Source of the DNA: Verrucomicrobiales bacterium
Lineage (GTDB): Bacteria; Verrucomicrobiota; Verrucomicrobiia; Verrucomicrobiales; V1-33
NCBI GenBank assembly: GCA_028293125.1
Contig: JAQGPJ010000052.1
Location: 140,593-204,592, forward strand
Direction of reading: 5' to 3'
Length of the DNA stretch: 64,000 nucleotides
The position numbers were made by a program, and so were the translations under genes. Position 1 is the stretch's first letter, and every line of letters starts with the position of its first letter. Positions 8,749 through 20,607 of this stretch are shown here, piece after piece. The notes under the pieces were generated by a model. The model was not told where the DNA came from, did not search any database, and saw only the letters and a program-made list of their open reading frames with translations.

Positions 8749-10533
8749 ATGCAAGACCAAATCGATTACTGGATCCTGACCTTCTCCGCCATCACCGTCA
8801 TCATCACGGTCTGGATGGGATTCCGCTCCGCCAAAACGTCGAAATCCGCCTCGGACTTCTTTGTGGCCGGACGCTCGGTCTCCGTGGGCTGGAATGCGTC
8901 CGCCATCTCCGGGGAATACCTCAGCGCCGCCAGCTTCATGGGGGTCGCCGGCATGGTCATGTCCTCCGGCTATGATGCGCTGTGGTATCCGGTGTGTTAC
9001 GCGTGCGGTTATCTGTTCCTGCTGCTGTTCATCGCGGGGCCGCTGCGGCGCTTCGGGGCCTACACCATTCCGGACTTCGCCGAAGGGCGGTATGATTCGC
9101 CGGTCTTCCGGAAGATCGCCGTCTGCTTCGTGCTCTTCATCGGCTTCTTCTACACCATGCCGCAGATGAAGGGGGCGGGCACCACCCTTGCCTATATCTT
9201 CCCAGGCCTGCCGTATTGGGTCGGTGTGGCCGTGGTGGGCGCGGTGATCACGCTGAATGTGGCGCTGGGCGGCATGAAGGGCATCACGCTGGTGCAGGCG
9301 GTGCAGTACTGGATCAAGATGTTCGCCATCTCGGTGCCGGTCTTTGTGCTCATGGCCGTTTATGGCGGCTATGGCCGGAATCTTTCCCTGAACCACTCGG
9401 GCTATGACAGCACTCCGCCGCCGGCGGTGGTGCAAACGGTGGAATACGGGAATCCGGAAGCACAGCGCCTGGCCATGCCGGAGAAAGCTCCGAAGGATGA
9501 GGATTGGGTGGCACCCTTCGGTCCTCTGACGACCAAGGCCGCGAAAGCCGCCGGGCTGAATGCGGAGCAGGCCAAACCCTACTCGCTGCTTTACACCTTC
9601 TCGCTTATCGTCGCCCTCGTCTGCGGCACCGCCGGGCTTCCCCATATCCTGGTGCGGTTCTATACCAATCCCGACGGCGTGGCGGCCAAAAGGACGACCA
9701 TGTGGGTGATGATCCTCATCGGAGTCTTTTATGTGTTTCCGCCGGTTTTCGGCGTGCTGGGGCGGAACTTCCTGCCGGAGCTCTACACCGGGCTCACCGG
9801 TATGAAGGGCACCGATCAGGTGGTGCTGAAACTGCCCACCCTTATCCGCGAGAAATACGGCGTGCTGGGCTCCATTCTCAGCGGGGTCACCTGCGCCGGG
9901 GCTTTCGCCGCTTTCATGAGCACCTTCTCCGGCCTGCTGGTCTCCATGTCCAGTGCCCTGGCCCACGATGTGTATGGACGCATGCTGCGCCCGCATTCCT
10001 CGCCGGAGCAGCGCATGCGCATGTTCAAATTCTGCGCGGTGCTGGTGGGGGCCGTGTCCGTGCTGCTGGGCTGCCTGGTGGAGCCGCTGGAGATCAGCTT
10101 CATGGTCGGTCAGGCCTTTGCCATCGCCGCCGCCAGCTACTTCCCGCTGCTGTTCATGAGCGTCTGGTGGCGCGGCATGACCATGGCCGGCGCGGCGGTG
10201 GGCATGCTTTCCGGTGGCCTGCTGGCGCTGGTCGCGGTGGCGCTGACCAATGCCAGCAGCCTCGCCTTGGACAAGGGACCCATGGGCAAAGTGTTCGCCG
10301 GCTTCGCGGGATTGAACGATTTCTGGAAAGCTCACCCGCTGCTCCGCATCCTGGCCGAGCAGCCCGCTCTGTGGGCCGTGCCGCTGGCCATCATCCTCAT
10401 GGTCGTGGTCTCCAAGGCCACGCGTCGGAGCATTCCGTCCGACATCCGCATGAAGATGCTCGTCCTGCACGCTCCGGAAAAGCTGGGCCTGAAACAGGAA
10501 TACATCCAGGAGCACAGCGGGCCCGCCCACTGA
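8749..10533 (+). CDS. Sodium:solute symporter, ActP-like
   Basis: A 594-residue polytopic inner-membrane protein of the SSS family, probably taking up acetate or another monocarboxylate with sodium. Family signatures include 'SDFFVAGRSVSVGWNASAIS' near the N-terminus, 'YTIPDFAEGRY', and 'GTAGLPHILVRFYTNPD' in the middle. A TTG at 8704 would add 15 residues, but the ATG at 8749 begins right before the first helix. It forms a pair with the DUF485 gene. The loop around residues 220-270 (after NHSGYDSTPPPAVV) is long and soluble. Substrate specificity is inferred from the family. Confidence 0.88.
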   Translation: MQDQIDYWILTFSAITVIITVWMGFRSAKTSKSASDFFVAGRSVSVGWNASAISGEYLSAASFMGVAGMVMSSGYDALWYPVCYACGYLFLLLFIAGPLRRFGAYTIPDFAEGRYDSPVFRKIAVCFVLFIGFFYTMPQMKGAGTTLAYIFPGLPYWVGVAVVGAVITLNVALGGMKGITLVQAVQYWIKMFAISVPVFVLMAVYGGYGRNLSLNHSGYDSTPPPAVVQTVEYGNPEAQRLAMPEKAPKDEDWVAPFGPLTTKAAKAAGLNAEQAKPYSLLYTFSLIVALVCGTAGLPHILVRFYTNPDGVAAKRTTMWVMILIGVFYVFPPVFGVLGRNFLPELYTGLTGMKGTDQVVLKLPTLIREKYGVLGSILSGVTCAGAFAAFMSTFSGLLVSMSSALAHDVYGRMLRPHSSPEQRMRMFKFCAVLVGAVSVLLGCLVEPLEISFMVGQAFAIAAASYFPLLFMSVWWRGMTMAGAAVGMLSGGLLALVAVALTNASSLALDKGPMGKVFAGFAGLNDFWKAHPLLRILAEQPALWAVPLAIILMVVVSKATRRSIPSDIRMKMLVLHAPEKLGLKQEYIQEHSGPAH

Positions 10534-10548
10534 GCGGCCCGGGGCCGG

Positions 10549-10602
10549 AGTCGGAATCGGAATCGGAATCGGAATCGGAATCGCAGTCGGAATCGCAGTC
10601 GG
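10549..10602. repeat. Hexanucleotide tandem repeat (TCGGAA)n
   Basis: About nine copies of TCGGAA, some changed to TCGCAG, lie directly after the symporter stop codon. This is a simple-sequence tract likely to vary in copy number by slippage; it is outside any supported coding frame. Confidence 0.85.
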
Positions 10603-10737
10603 CAAAAGAGGGCAGGGCGTCCGGAACCCTCGTTTGCCAGGAGCGCGGGATAAAAGCGGGCTGCGCCCCCGCCTGTGATTTCCTCTTTCGCCCCGCGCAA
10701 AGGCCGGTAGGGTGCGGGTTCTTTTTCCCCCAGTCTC

Positions 10738-13557
<2,820 letters not shown>

Positions 13558-13921
13558 TTTCAGGCGACGGGCTTTTGGTGCCGCCAACCGCCAGCCGCCG
13601 GCCATGGATCGCTTTTCGTGAGGGATCCGGTGAGGCAATTCACCGGGTCCCTGCGATAACGCGGCTGTCCCCTCCGGGTTTTCCGGAGTCCGGGCGGTTG
13701 CCCCCAGCCTTGCGGCCCGGTGGCGGGTTCCCGGTTGGCGGCGTGGCCTGCCTTTTTCAGAAGGCATGGGTCCCTTTCCGCATTGCCGGGATCCGCCCGC
13801 CGGATACCGGCTTTTCCTCTTTCCGGTTTCTGAAAAGGCTCTCGTCAGTCCATCCCCTTGAGGATGATTGTAGAATAGCGGGCTGCGGTGGCAGGGACGC
13901 AACTCCCGCAGGGACGCCGGC

Positions 13922-14028
13922 GTCACCCCCCGGTGACCTCCGCGCCACCCCTCCGGTGACATGGGGGTCACCCCCCCAGCGGAATTTTGGAAAAAAGTTT
14001 GCATGTCACCGGTGACATGGGTGTCACC
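13922..14028. promoter_or_regulatory. Cluster of GGTGAC/GTCACC half-sites
   Basis: Seven hexamers GGTGAC or its complement GTCACC occur within 107 bp. They form two near-identical 18-bp dyads of the form GGTGAC-ATGGGK-GTCACC (13955-13972 and 14011-14028, starts 56 bp apart) and the perfect palindrome TGTCACCGGTGACA at 14004-14017. The density and symmetry suggest binding sites for a dimeric regulator or a recombination site. The binding protein is unknown. Confidence 0.45.
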
Positions 14029-14546
14029 GGTCGGCCGGAGGCCGGCGTCAGGGGAGGATGGAACCGGACCGGATCCCCCATCGCGGCAGCGCTGTCCGGC
14101 GTCAGGCCGCCGCGCGCCGTTCCAGATCCGCTTTCCGGCGGTGGACGGAAAGGCGTGCCGCCGCAGCTGGAAAAACCATGCCATGATAGCAAAAAATTAC
14201 TTACGCTGAACACCGGTGGTTCAGCGATTCCAAATAACGCACGGAAAGTCGCTCAAGGCAAGGCATTTCAAGGGAAATGAAGCCTTTTATTACGGTGAAA
14301 ATAGTCCGTGTGGGAACCTCCGGAAGGTTGGGGAATCTGAGTTTAAAAAATGCTATTATGGATACCATTCACCATGCGGATCCGAGTTGTCAGGGGCCGG
14401 CTCCGGCCCGCCGATGCACCGGCCTCCTCAGCCCTGAAAAGGCGCATTCGGGCAGCCCGGGGCAGCGCCCCAGTTTTTCCGTGTCAAATTGGGCAGACAC
14501 CCTCAGGCCACGGGGCGAGGCCCGCAATTTTAATAAATTCCGGGCA

Positions 14547-14576
14547 TTGACTTCCTGACAGCTATCATCAATGTTA
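14547..14576 (+). promoter_or_regulatory. Possible sigma-70-like promoter for cas3
   Basis: TTGACT at 14547-14552 and ATGTTA at 14571-14576, separated by 18 bp, lie 15 bp upstream of the cas3 ATG within an AT-rich stretch. The -10 match is poor, and a transcript starting there would have a very short leader, so this is tentative. Confidence 0.25.
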
Positions 14577-14590
14577 AATTTTAATTTTCC

Positions 14591-17269
14591 ATGACTCCAG
14601 TCCTCACATCCTCCAACATTAATCTTGTTGATTGCTGGGCGAAAACCTGGACGGACGGGCCTCTGAATGGAAGGCCCGGTCTTACAGTTTATGACCATTG
14701 TTTAAATGTGGGGGCCGTGGCTGTCGAATTACTTGGGAAACTGCCCAGGCCAGTCCGTGAAACGCTTCCTCCAGGAGCGCATTTGCTTGTTGCAGTGCAC
14801 GACATCGGAAAAATCACGCCCGGTTTTTTGCGGAAATGCGAATTCTGGAAATGCCACGAACCCCGCTCCGCCACTCAGGGCGAAACAGATCACGCCAGAG
14901 TCAGTCAGTGGTTTCTGGCAGGATTACCGGAAATGAGGGACCCGCGCGGGCGGCCCACGGACTGGCTGCTGGCGGCGGGCGGACATCATGGGCGTTATCC
15001 TTCCTCCAAAGCGGATCTTCCCGGCATCCGGGAGTTTGCACAATCAGATTGGCCTCTGACTCTGCGTCGGGAGTTGCTGGCTGAATTGATTGAACTTTTC
15101 GGATCTCCGCCTGCGGAGCTTGTTTTCCTCCGCCATGGGGACATTCGAACTTCAGCCCGGGTGCATCTTCTGACGGGTTTCACCACTTTCTGCGACTGGT
15201 TGGGCTCGGATGAGAAAACGTTTCCCCTCAGTGCGGAGTTTCCTCCCGCCTGTCCCGCCACCCTTCCGGCAAGCAGGAAAGCAGCCGCTGGTTCGCTTGC
15301 CGCGATCGGTTCGCACCAGCGGGAGGTTACTGCCGGCATGGGTTTTGCCGAACTGTTTGCGGATGACAGTGGCACTGTATTCAGCCCGCGGCCGCTGCAG
15401 AGCACGCTCATGGCAGCGATGGACGCGCCCGGTCTTTATATTGTGGAGGCGCCCATGGGCATGGGAAAAACGGAGGCCGCTTTGGCCGCGGCCTATGCCA
15501 GATGGACCACGGCGGATGCGGAACGCGGTCTTTATTTCGCATTGCCCACGCAGCTTACCAGCCAGCGCATTCATCAGCGCGTCGCGGCGTTTCTCAAAAA
15601 TATTATTTCTGATAAAGCGACGCTGACCCTGGTGCATGGAAATGCGTGGTTGAGCGCTGACCGGGTGCTTCAGCTATCGCCCACCAATGATTCCCATGAG
15701 GACCAGGGCGCGGCTGATGCCCACGGGTGGTTCGCCTCCACCACGCGGAGGGCGCTGCTGGCTCCTTTCGGCACGGGCACGATTGATCAGGCTCTGCTTT
15801 CCGTTCTTCCGGCCAAACACGCCGCGCTGCGTTTTTTCGCCCTCGCCGGAAAAGTAATTGTTTTGGATGAGGTTCATTCCTACGATCCCTACACCTCCGC
15901 GTTGGTGGACCGCGCTATCCAATGGCTGCTTCATGCGGGATGCAGCGTGCTCGTTCTTTCCGCCACCCTGACAGCCGCCCGGCGGGCTGCTCTGGTAGCA
16001 GCCGCCGGAGCGGTGGAAAATGGATTTTCCAAGGATTATCCACTGATCACCAAAGTCAGCAGCGGCAGCCAGGAGGCGGTCCATATTCCCGTCGATGGAG
16101 AAGTCCCGCGGCGGCTGACAGTGAGCCTGAAGCATCTGCCAGCCGGAGACCCTGACATCCAGGAGCGGGCGGTGGAGGCGGCCGCGCGCGGAGCCTGCGT
16201 GCTGATTATCCGGAACACCGTCGCCCTTGCGCAGGAAACCTATCGCCTTATCAAATCGGCGCGGTGCGGCGACGCCTTTCAGGTGGGTCTGCTCCACAGC
16301 CGCTTTCCCCAGTGGCAGCGGGATGAGCAGGAAAAGAAATGGACGACGCTTCTGGGAAACCATCAGGAAGGACGTCCGCGCGGCTGTGTTCTTGTCGCCA
16401 CCCAAGTGGTGGAGCAGTCCGTGGATATTGATTCCGATCTGCTCATCACGGATCTCGCGCCGACGGATCTGCTGCTGCAGCGCATAGGCCGCCTGCATCG
16501 TCATGACCGGTCGCGCCCGGACGGATTTGCGGAGCCGCGATGTCTCATTCTTTATCCGCGGGTGGATTGGTCGGCCGATGCGAAAGTTATCCGAAGGGAA
16601 CTTTCGCCGCATGGCTATGTCTATCCGCCCTATGCGCTTTACCGGGCTCAGGCTCTTTGGCGGGAACGGGAGACTGTTTCATTGCCCGGAGATATCCGAC
16701 CGCTGTTGGAGGCCACCTATGCCGATGCCGCGGATTTGCCCGTCGGAGTGTCGGGGCTGCATCGGGAACTGGCTTCCAAAGTCGAAAAAATGGTGGGCAC
16801 CGCCGCGTCTCGGGGAGTCTTCACCGCAGTGGCCACAGCGGACCGGGAAGGAGCTGAAACCCGCTGGATTGAGCAGGACACCGCTCTGGTGGTGCTGTTG
16901 CCCGCAGCTCCGGTGGAAAGTGGTTCGTCGCGCATCACGGTCACACTGCACGGGGGATCCACGCTGCATGCGGATACCTCGCGCTTCCACATGGACCTGG
17001 CCCAGGCGCTGCACCTCCATGCCGTCCGGGTGCCCCGTTATCTTATCGCTCCGGCTTTGGCGCGGCAAAAGCCCTGGTTCAAATTTCATATCAACGACGC
17101 CGTCCTCGCCGTCTGCCCTCCCGAAACATCAAGTTGCCTCATCCCGGAAGCTTCGGACAATATGGCTTTCCTCCAATACCATCCGGACACCGGGCTTACC
17201 TACACAAAACCGGAAAAATCATCCGCCTCCGCGGATCTTTCCGCCTTTGAGGAGGACGGATGGTTTTGA
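14591..17269 (+). CDS. cas3: Cas3 helicase-nuclease, type I-E
   Basis: Effector nuclease-helicase recruited by Cascade to unwind and degrade target DNA. The N-terminal HD nuclease shows HDIGKI (about 69) and GGHHGRYP (about 133). The superfamily 2 helicase follows, with Walker A APMGMGKTEAA (about 287), DEVHS as the DExH box (about 425), LSATL (about 456) and motif VI QRIGRLHRH (about 630). At 892 residues it has normal single-chain I-E length. It is the first gene of the cas locus; the 326-bp gap to cse1 contains degenerate CRISPR repeats, so cse1 may have its own promoter. Confidence 0.96.
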   Translation: MTPVLTSSNINLVDCWAKTWTDGPLNGRPGLTVYDHCLNVGAVAVELLGKLPRPVRETLPPGAHLLVAVHDIGKITPGFLRKCEFWKCHEPRSATQGETDHARVSQWFLAGLPEMRDPRGRPTDWLLAAGGHHGRYPSSKADLPGIREFAQSDWPLTLRRELLAELIELFGSPPAELVFLRHGDIRTSARVHLLTGFTTFCDWLGSDEKTFPLSAEFPPACPATLPASRKAAAGSLAAIGSHQREVTAGMGFAELFADDSGTVFSPRPLQSTLMAAMDAPGLYIVEAPMGMGKTEAALAAAYARWTTADAERGLYFALPTQLTSQRIHQRVAAFLKNIISDKATLTLVHGNAWLSADRVLQLSPTNDSHEDQGAADAHGWFASTTRRALLAPFGTGTIDQALLSVLPAKHAALRFFALAGKVIVLDEVHSYDPYTSALVDRAIQWLLHAGCSVLVLSATLTAARRAALVAAAGAVENGFSKDYPLITKVSSGSQEAVHIPVDGEVPRRLTVSLKHLPAGDPDIQERAVEAAARGACVLIIRNTVALAQETYRLIKSARCGDAFQVGLLHSRFPQWQRDEQEKKWTTLLGNHQEGRPRGCVLVATQVVEQSVDIDSDLLITDLAPTDLLLQRIGRLHRHDRSRPDGFAEPRCLILYPRVDWSADAKVIRRELSPHGYVYPPYALYRAQALWRERETVSLPGDIRPLLEATYADAADLPVGVSGLHRELASKVEKMVGTAASRGVFTAVATADREGAETRWIEQDTALVVLLPAAPVESGSSRITVTLHGGSTLHADTSRFHMDLAQALHLHAVRVPRYLIAPALARQKPWFKFHINDAVLAVCPPETSSCLIPEASDNMAFLQYHPDTGLTYTKPEKSSASADLSAFEEDGWF

Positions 17270-17565
17270 ACCCGCCCCACGAAGGTGGGGAACCGTTGCT
17301 CCACAATGGTTTGTCTTCGCGCTGCGCGGGTCATCCCCATCATACGAGTGGGGAACTCAACAGTGCCATTGGTCTTCAGTGGTGCAACTAAGTTTTGAGT
17401 TCTGTTGATTTTTGTTTTCGCTCTGCGCTTCTTTTTTGTTGCACACTTTATTTTGTAAGTTTAAGAGGGGATGAACCCGAAAGCTGTTCTCCCCCCGGAC
17501 TCGAATGGCCCGGCAGTTTAAAGGCAAAACATGCAGACCTCCCATTCGGAATGATGGGAGCTCAA
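17268..17565 (-). CRISPR. Degenerate type I-E repeats between cas3 and cse1
   Basis: Read on the minus strand, 17268-17296 gives GGTTCCCC-N8-GGGG-CGGGTTC and 17328-17358 gives GAGTTCCCC-N11-GGGGATGACCC. Both have the shape of type I-E repeats (the second shares GAGTTCCCC and GGGGAT with the E. coli repeat) and they lie 60-63 bp apart, matching a 61-bp repeat-spacer unit. A plus-strand GGGGATGAACCCG at 17467-17479, following an AT-rich stretch, and a weaker dyad at 17536-17565 may be further fragments. None matches the large array repeat closely. Probably a relic array; chance similarity is possible. Confidence 0.45.
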
Positions 17566-17595
17566 CTTCCGCCGGGGCTGCTAAAATTACAAAAT

Positions 17596-19125
17596 GTGAA
17601 AAAAGTGATCGCTTTCAATCTTGCTGACGATCCATGGGTTCCTGTCCGCTGGCTGGACGGATCATCAGACTTGTTATCTTTGAACGATCTCTTCGCGCGG
17701 TCGGCGGCTATCGCCGGACTTGATGCCGCGCCGCATGAGCGGGTTTCCCTGATGCGCCTGCTGGTCTGCCTCGCCCAGGCCGCACTTGGCGCGCCGAACG
17801 AATGTTATGGCTGGCCCGGTTTTGGCGCGGACATGTCCACGAAGGTGCCCGCCTATCTGGCACGCGCCGACATTCATCCGCATTTTGAATTGTTTGGTCC
17901 CGGCCCGCGGTTTCTTCAGGTGGAAGTGCCGGCCCGTGAGGAGCCGGTGCCCGCCAGCAAGCTCATGCCCCATTTGGCCACTGGCAATAATCCCACGCTT
18001 TTTGATCATGCGGGAGGCACGGACCGCTCATTTTCACCTTCCAAACTGGCGCTGGCTTTACTGACTTTCCAAAATTTTTACCCTCTCTATGGCGCGGGTC
18101 ACAAGGGTAAGGGTCCCTGTGCGGACAGCAATATGGCCCATACCCTTCTCCATGGTGGAAACCTTTCGGAAACCATCCTGCTCAATGCATTGGATGCGGA
18201 TACCATAGCTGAGTTTTATAAGGTGGCCGGCATGGGCCGTCCCCTGTGGGAGACCGGTGCCGCCACGGTGGCGGCGCAACAAAGCGCCACCAGGTCCTAT
18301 CTTGGGCGCCTTGTGCCCCGGCACCGGAACCTCTGGCTCCATGACGACGGCAAAGCTTTCAATCTTTCTAATGAGAGTCTTCAGTATCCCAATTTCGAGG
18401 AGGCCCGGGAACCCTCCGCCACCGTCAAGGTTACTCTTAAAACCACGGGGGAGGAAAGAAGACTGCTCCCGCTCCGGCAGGGTCGCGGATTGTGGCGGGA
18501 TCTGGACAGCATCGCCGTATTGCGGACCTCCCGGCAGCAAACCCAGCAGGCTCCGCTGACACTTCAATCGCACATCCACGCGTTTGAAAAAAAAGAGGGG
18601 CATTTATGGGTGGGTGGATTGGTGACCGATCTGAAGGCCAAGATCCTCGACACGGCCGAATCCAGCTTCACCGTGCCGTATGCCCTTTTCAAGGAGGAGG
18701 GCCGGGCAATGTATGAGAATGGAGTGGCCGCCGCACAGACGCAGTCCCAGCAGCTTTATGGAGCGGTGAAAAATTACGCCGCCGGCATGAAGCACGAGTC
18801 AGCTCCGCACGAGGCGGCATCCCGCCACTACTGGAATACCCTCGATCAGGAATCATCATTGCTCCTGAGCCTGATCGGTGACCCCGGCCTTCTTGACGGC
18901 AAACAGATCGAAGCCGCTGACAGTATTTGGGGCCGGATTGTCCGCCATGCCGCGCGGGCCGCGTATGACGCCATCTGCCAGCGGCTGACCCCGCGTCAGC
19001 ACAAAGCTTACATCGAGGGTCTGAGGGTCCTTTTTCCCAAACCAAAAAGCGCCACCGCCAAAAAAAAGCCCACCATGAAACTGGCAAAAGCCGTTCCGCC
19101 TGAACCTGAATTTTCCCATGAGTGA
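17596..19125 (+). CDS. cse1: Cascade large subunit Cse1 (CasA, Cas8e)
   Basis: Large subunit of Cascade, which recognises the PAM and recruits Cas3. The N-terminus (IAFNLADDPWVPVRWLDG) matches the conserved Cse1 opening, and the remaining length (about 510 residues) fits the family. The frame is open to 17395, but the family homology starts at VKKVIAFNL, so a GTG at 17596 is preferred; an ATG at 17554 is the alternative. The last 8 nt overlap cse2, indicating translational coupling. Confidence 0.92.
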   Translation: MKKVIAFNLADDPWVPVRWLDGSSDLLSLNDLFARSAAIAGLDAAPHERVSLMRLLVCLAQAALGAPNECYGWPGFGADMSTKVPAYLARADIHPHFELFGPGPRFLQVEVPAREEPVPASKLMPHLATGNNPTLFDHAGGTDRSFSPSKLALALLTFQNFYPLYGAGHKGKGPCADSNMAHTLLHGGNLSETILLNALDADTIAEFYKVAGMGRPLWETGAATVAAQQSATRSYLGRLVPRHRNLWLHDDGKAFNLSNESLQYPNFEEAREPSATVKVTLKTTGEERRLLPLRQGRGLWRDLDSIAVLRTSRQQTQQAPLTLQSHIHAFEKKEGHLWVGGLVTDLKAKILDTAESSFTVPYALFKEEGRAMYENGVAAAQTQSQQLYGAVKNYAAGMKHESAPHEAASRHYWNTLDQESSLLLSLIGDPGLLDGKQIEAADSIWGRIVRHAARAAYDAICQRLTPRQHKAYIEGLRVLFPKPKSATAKKKPTMKLAKAVPPEPEFSHE

Positions 19126-19687
19126 AATCCCAGCACGCTTCCCAACCGCTCAGGGAGCGGAGAACCGTAAATTCCTGGATGCCTTGATTGGTGTCTGCGG
19201 CGACCGTGGCCAGCGGGCCGCGCTCCGCCGTTATTGGAGCGATGCCACCAGGCACGATGCCTATCCCGTTCTTGGCAGGCTCCGGGCCATAGGGAATGAG
19301 CCCCGTGCGCTGGTGGCGGCTCTGTTTGCTGAGCATCCTTATCACAGTGACTCCGCCCGCAGTTTCGGTCAGACCTGTTTGCGCCTCGCCGGAGGCGAAA
19401 TTGAAAACTACGAAAGCCATTTCCGGCGCCTGCTGGCCTGTGACAGCCTGGACGATCTTGCCGCGCCGGTTCATCGGGCAATCCGCCGGGCCTCGCGCGA
19501 AGGGGCCGGGTTGCCGGTGAATTACCTGCGCCTGCTCAAGGATCTTTGGGCTTGGAAAGACTATCCAGCCCACCAGGCATATTATCAGGAGCACGGATGG
19601 GACGATGTGAAAACCAGGTGGGCCCAGGATTTTTGGCAGGCTCCGGCGGAGGCAATAAACACCGACCCTGTCTCTGAACCCCTATGA
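19118..19687 (+). CDS. cse2: Cascade small subunit Cse2 (CasB)
   Basis: Small subunit, present in two copies in Cascade, that stabilises the crRNA and displaced strand. 189 residues, rich in Ala and Arg and predicted mostly helical, with the typical 'ALRRYWSDATRHDAYPVLGRL' segment. Overlaps cse1 by 8 nt and cas6e by 4 nt (ATGA). Confidence 0.9.
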   Translation: MSEIPARFPTAQGAENRKFLDALIGVCGDRGQRAALRRYWSDATRHDAYPVLGRLRAIGNEPRALVAALFAEHPYHSDSARSFGQTCLRLAGGEIENYESHFRRLLACDSLDDLAAPVHRAIRRASREGAGLPVNYLRLLKDLWAWKDYPAHQAYYQEHGWDDVKTRWAQDFWQAPAEAINTDPVSEPL

Positions 19688-20355
19688 TTCCGCTGTTACT
19701 GACTCAGGCCCTGGTGCCCTATGATATTGCAGCCCGCTGGGATTGCGGCCGCGGATTTGCGGACAGCTATGCCTGGCACCAGCGCGTCTGGGATACCTTT
19801 CCGGGCCGTGGGGACGCTCCGCGTGATTTCCTGACAAGGCTGGATGACAGGGCGGACGGATTCCGTCTCCTCATCCTTTCGGCACACCCGCCCGTGAGGC
19901 CTGACTGGTGCCCCGAGCCCAATTGGCAAACCAAGACGATACCTGAATCTTTTCTCAGCCATCCCCGTTACGAATTTTCCCTGGTGGCGAATCCCGCGCG
20001 GAAAGTGCGGAGCAACACCAAAGGTGAGCTTCTTAACAACAGCCGCCGCGTGGCCATTGTCCACCGGGAGGACCAGGAAGTGGACGGAAAGCCGCAGGCG
20101 GGATTGCTTTCATGGCTCATTCGCCAGGGGGGACAGCACGGCTTCAGTCTTCCGCAGCCCGGCAGGGTGAGCACCATCCCGCGTCCCCGCCGCTATTTTC
20201 TGAAAAAAAACCAGCCCGGCCTCCACGCCGCCACGGAATTCCAGGGCCTTCTGCAGGTGACTGATCCCACCGCCTTCCGCCACGCCTTCACGGGCGGCAT
20301 TGGCTCCGCCCGCGCCTTTGGTTTTGGAATGCTGTGCCTTGCTCCCTCAAAGTGA
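19684..20355 (+). CDS. cas6e: CRISPR RNA endoribonuclease Cas6e (CasE, Cse3)
   Basis: Cuts the pre-crRNA within each repeat and stays bound to the 3' hairpin. 223 residues. The conserved 'SYAWHQRVWDTFPG' places the candidate catalytic histidine at residue 32, and the C-terminal glycine-rich loop GIGSARAFGFGML is the RAMP signature. Its position directly after cse2 differs from the E. coli order, where cas7 and cas5 come first. The last 9 bp overlap, tail to tail, the toxin gene on the other strand. Confidence 0.93.
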   Translation: MIPLLLTQALVPYDIAARWDCGRGFADSYAWHQRVWDTFPGRGDAPRDFLTRLDDRADGFRLLILSAHPPVRPDWCPEPNWQTKTIPESFLSHPRYEFSLVANPARKVRSNTKGELLNNSRRVAIVHREDQEVDGKPQAGLLSWLIRQGGQHGFSLPQPGRVSTIPRPRRYFLKKNQPGLHAATEFQGLLQVTDPTAFRHAFTGGIGSARAFGFGMLCLAPSK

Positions 20356-20607
20356 TTGGATCAGCCTTTCATACTCATCATGAGCGCCTATCCAGACCCA
20401 CAGCAGCCCTTCAGGTCTTTCCTTCGCCAGCGCCCGGTAACCACCGGAAATTCTGACCGACCAGCCCTTGCCCTTCCGTTCAAAATGCAGGGACGGATGC
20501 GAGGGGTTCTCCTTCAGCAGAGCAAACGCCTTGTCGGCATTTTGCCTCACAGGCCCGGTGAGCGCGCCATAAAACTTCCAGTATTGAGGCGTTGTGAAAT
20601 GCCTCAT
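20347..20607 (-). CDS. RelE/ParE-family toxin inside the cas operon
   Basis: An 86-residue toxin-like protein. Its pattern (HFTTPQYWKFYGAL, then HPSLHFERKG, WSVRISGGYRALA, and C-terminal LLWVWIGAHDEYERL) follows a RelE/ParE subfamily usually paired with antitoxins like the neighbouring one. Members typically cut mRNA at the ribosome or poison gyrase; which applies here cannot be told. The start is set at the ATG at 20607, because ATGA overlaps the antitoxin stop; an upstream ATG at 20619 also exists. It is encoded opposite to the cas genes and its 3' end overlaps the cas6e 3' end by 9 bp. Confidence 0.87.
   Translation of the reverse strand: MRHFTTPQYWKFYGALTGPVRQNADKAFALLKENPSHPSLHFERKGKGWSVRISGGYRALAKERPEGLLWVWIGAHDEYERLIQSL

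Larger units (their letters stand above)
13558..14590. other. Long intergenic region before the cas operon
   Basis: About 1 kb without a convincing gene. The left part is GC-rich and holds a cluster of GGTGAC/GTCACC half-sites (annotated separately). The stretch 14170-14590 is more AT-rich and includes two loosely similar segments near 14287 and 14354 whose meaning is unclear. Short open frames here have a composition unlike real proteins. It separates ileS from cas3 and probably carries the cas promoter near its right end. Confidence 0.5.

Noticed and set aside
14216..14558. Short open frames with repeated YYG...SPCG pattern before cas3
   Set aside because: The similarity between the two segments is weak and shared only in one frame; no start signal or family.
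17395..17595. Longer Cse1 N-terminus
   Set aside because: The added residues are unlike Cse1 and cover the degenerate repeat region.
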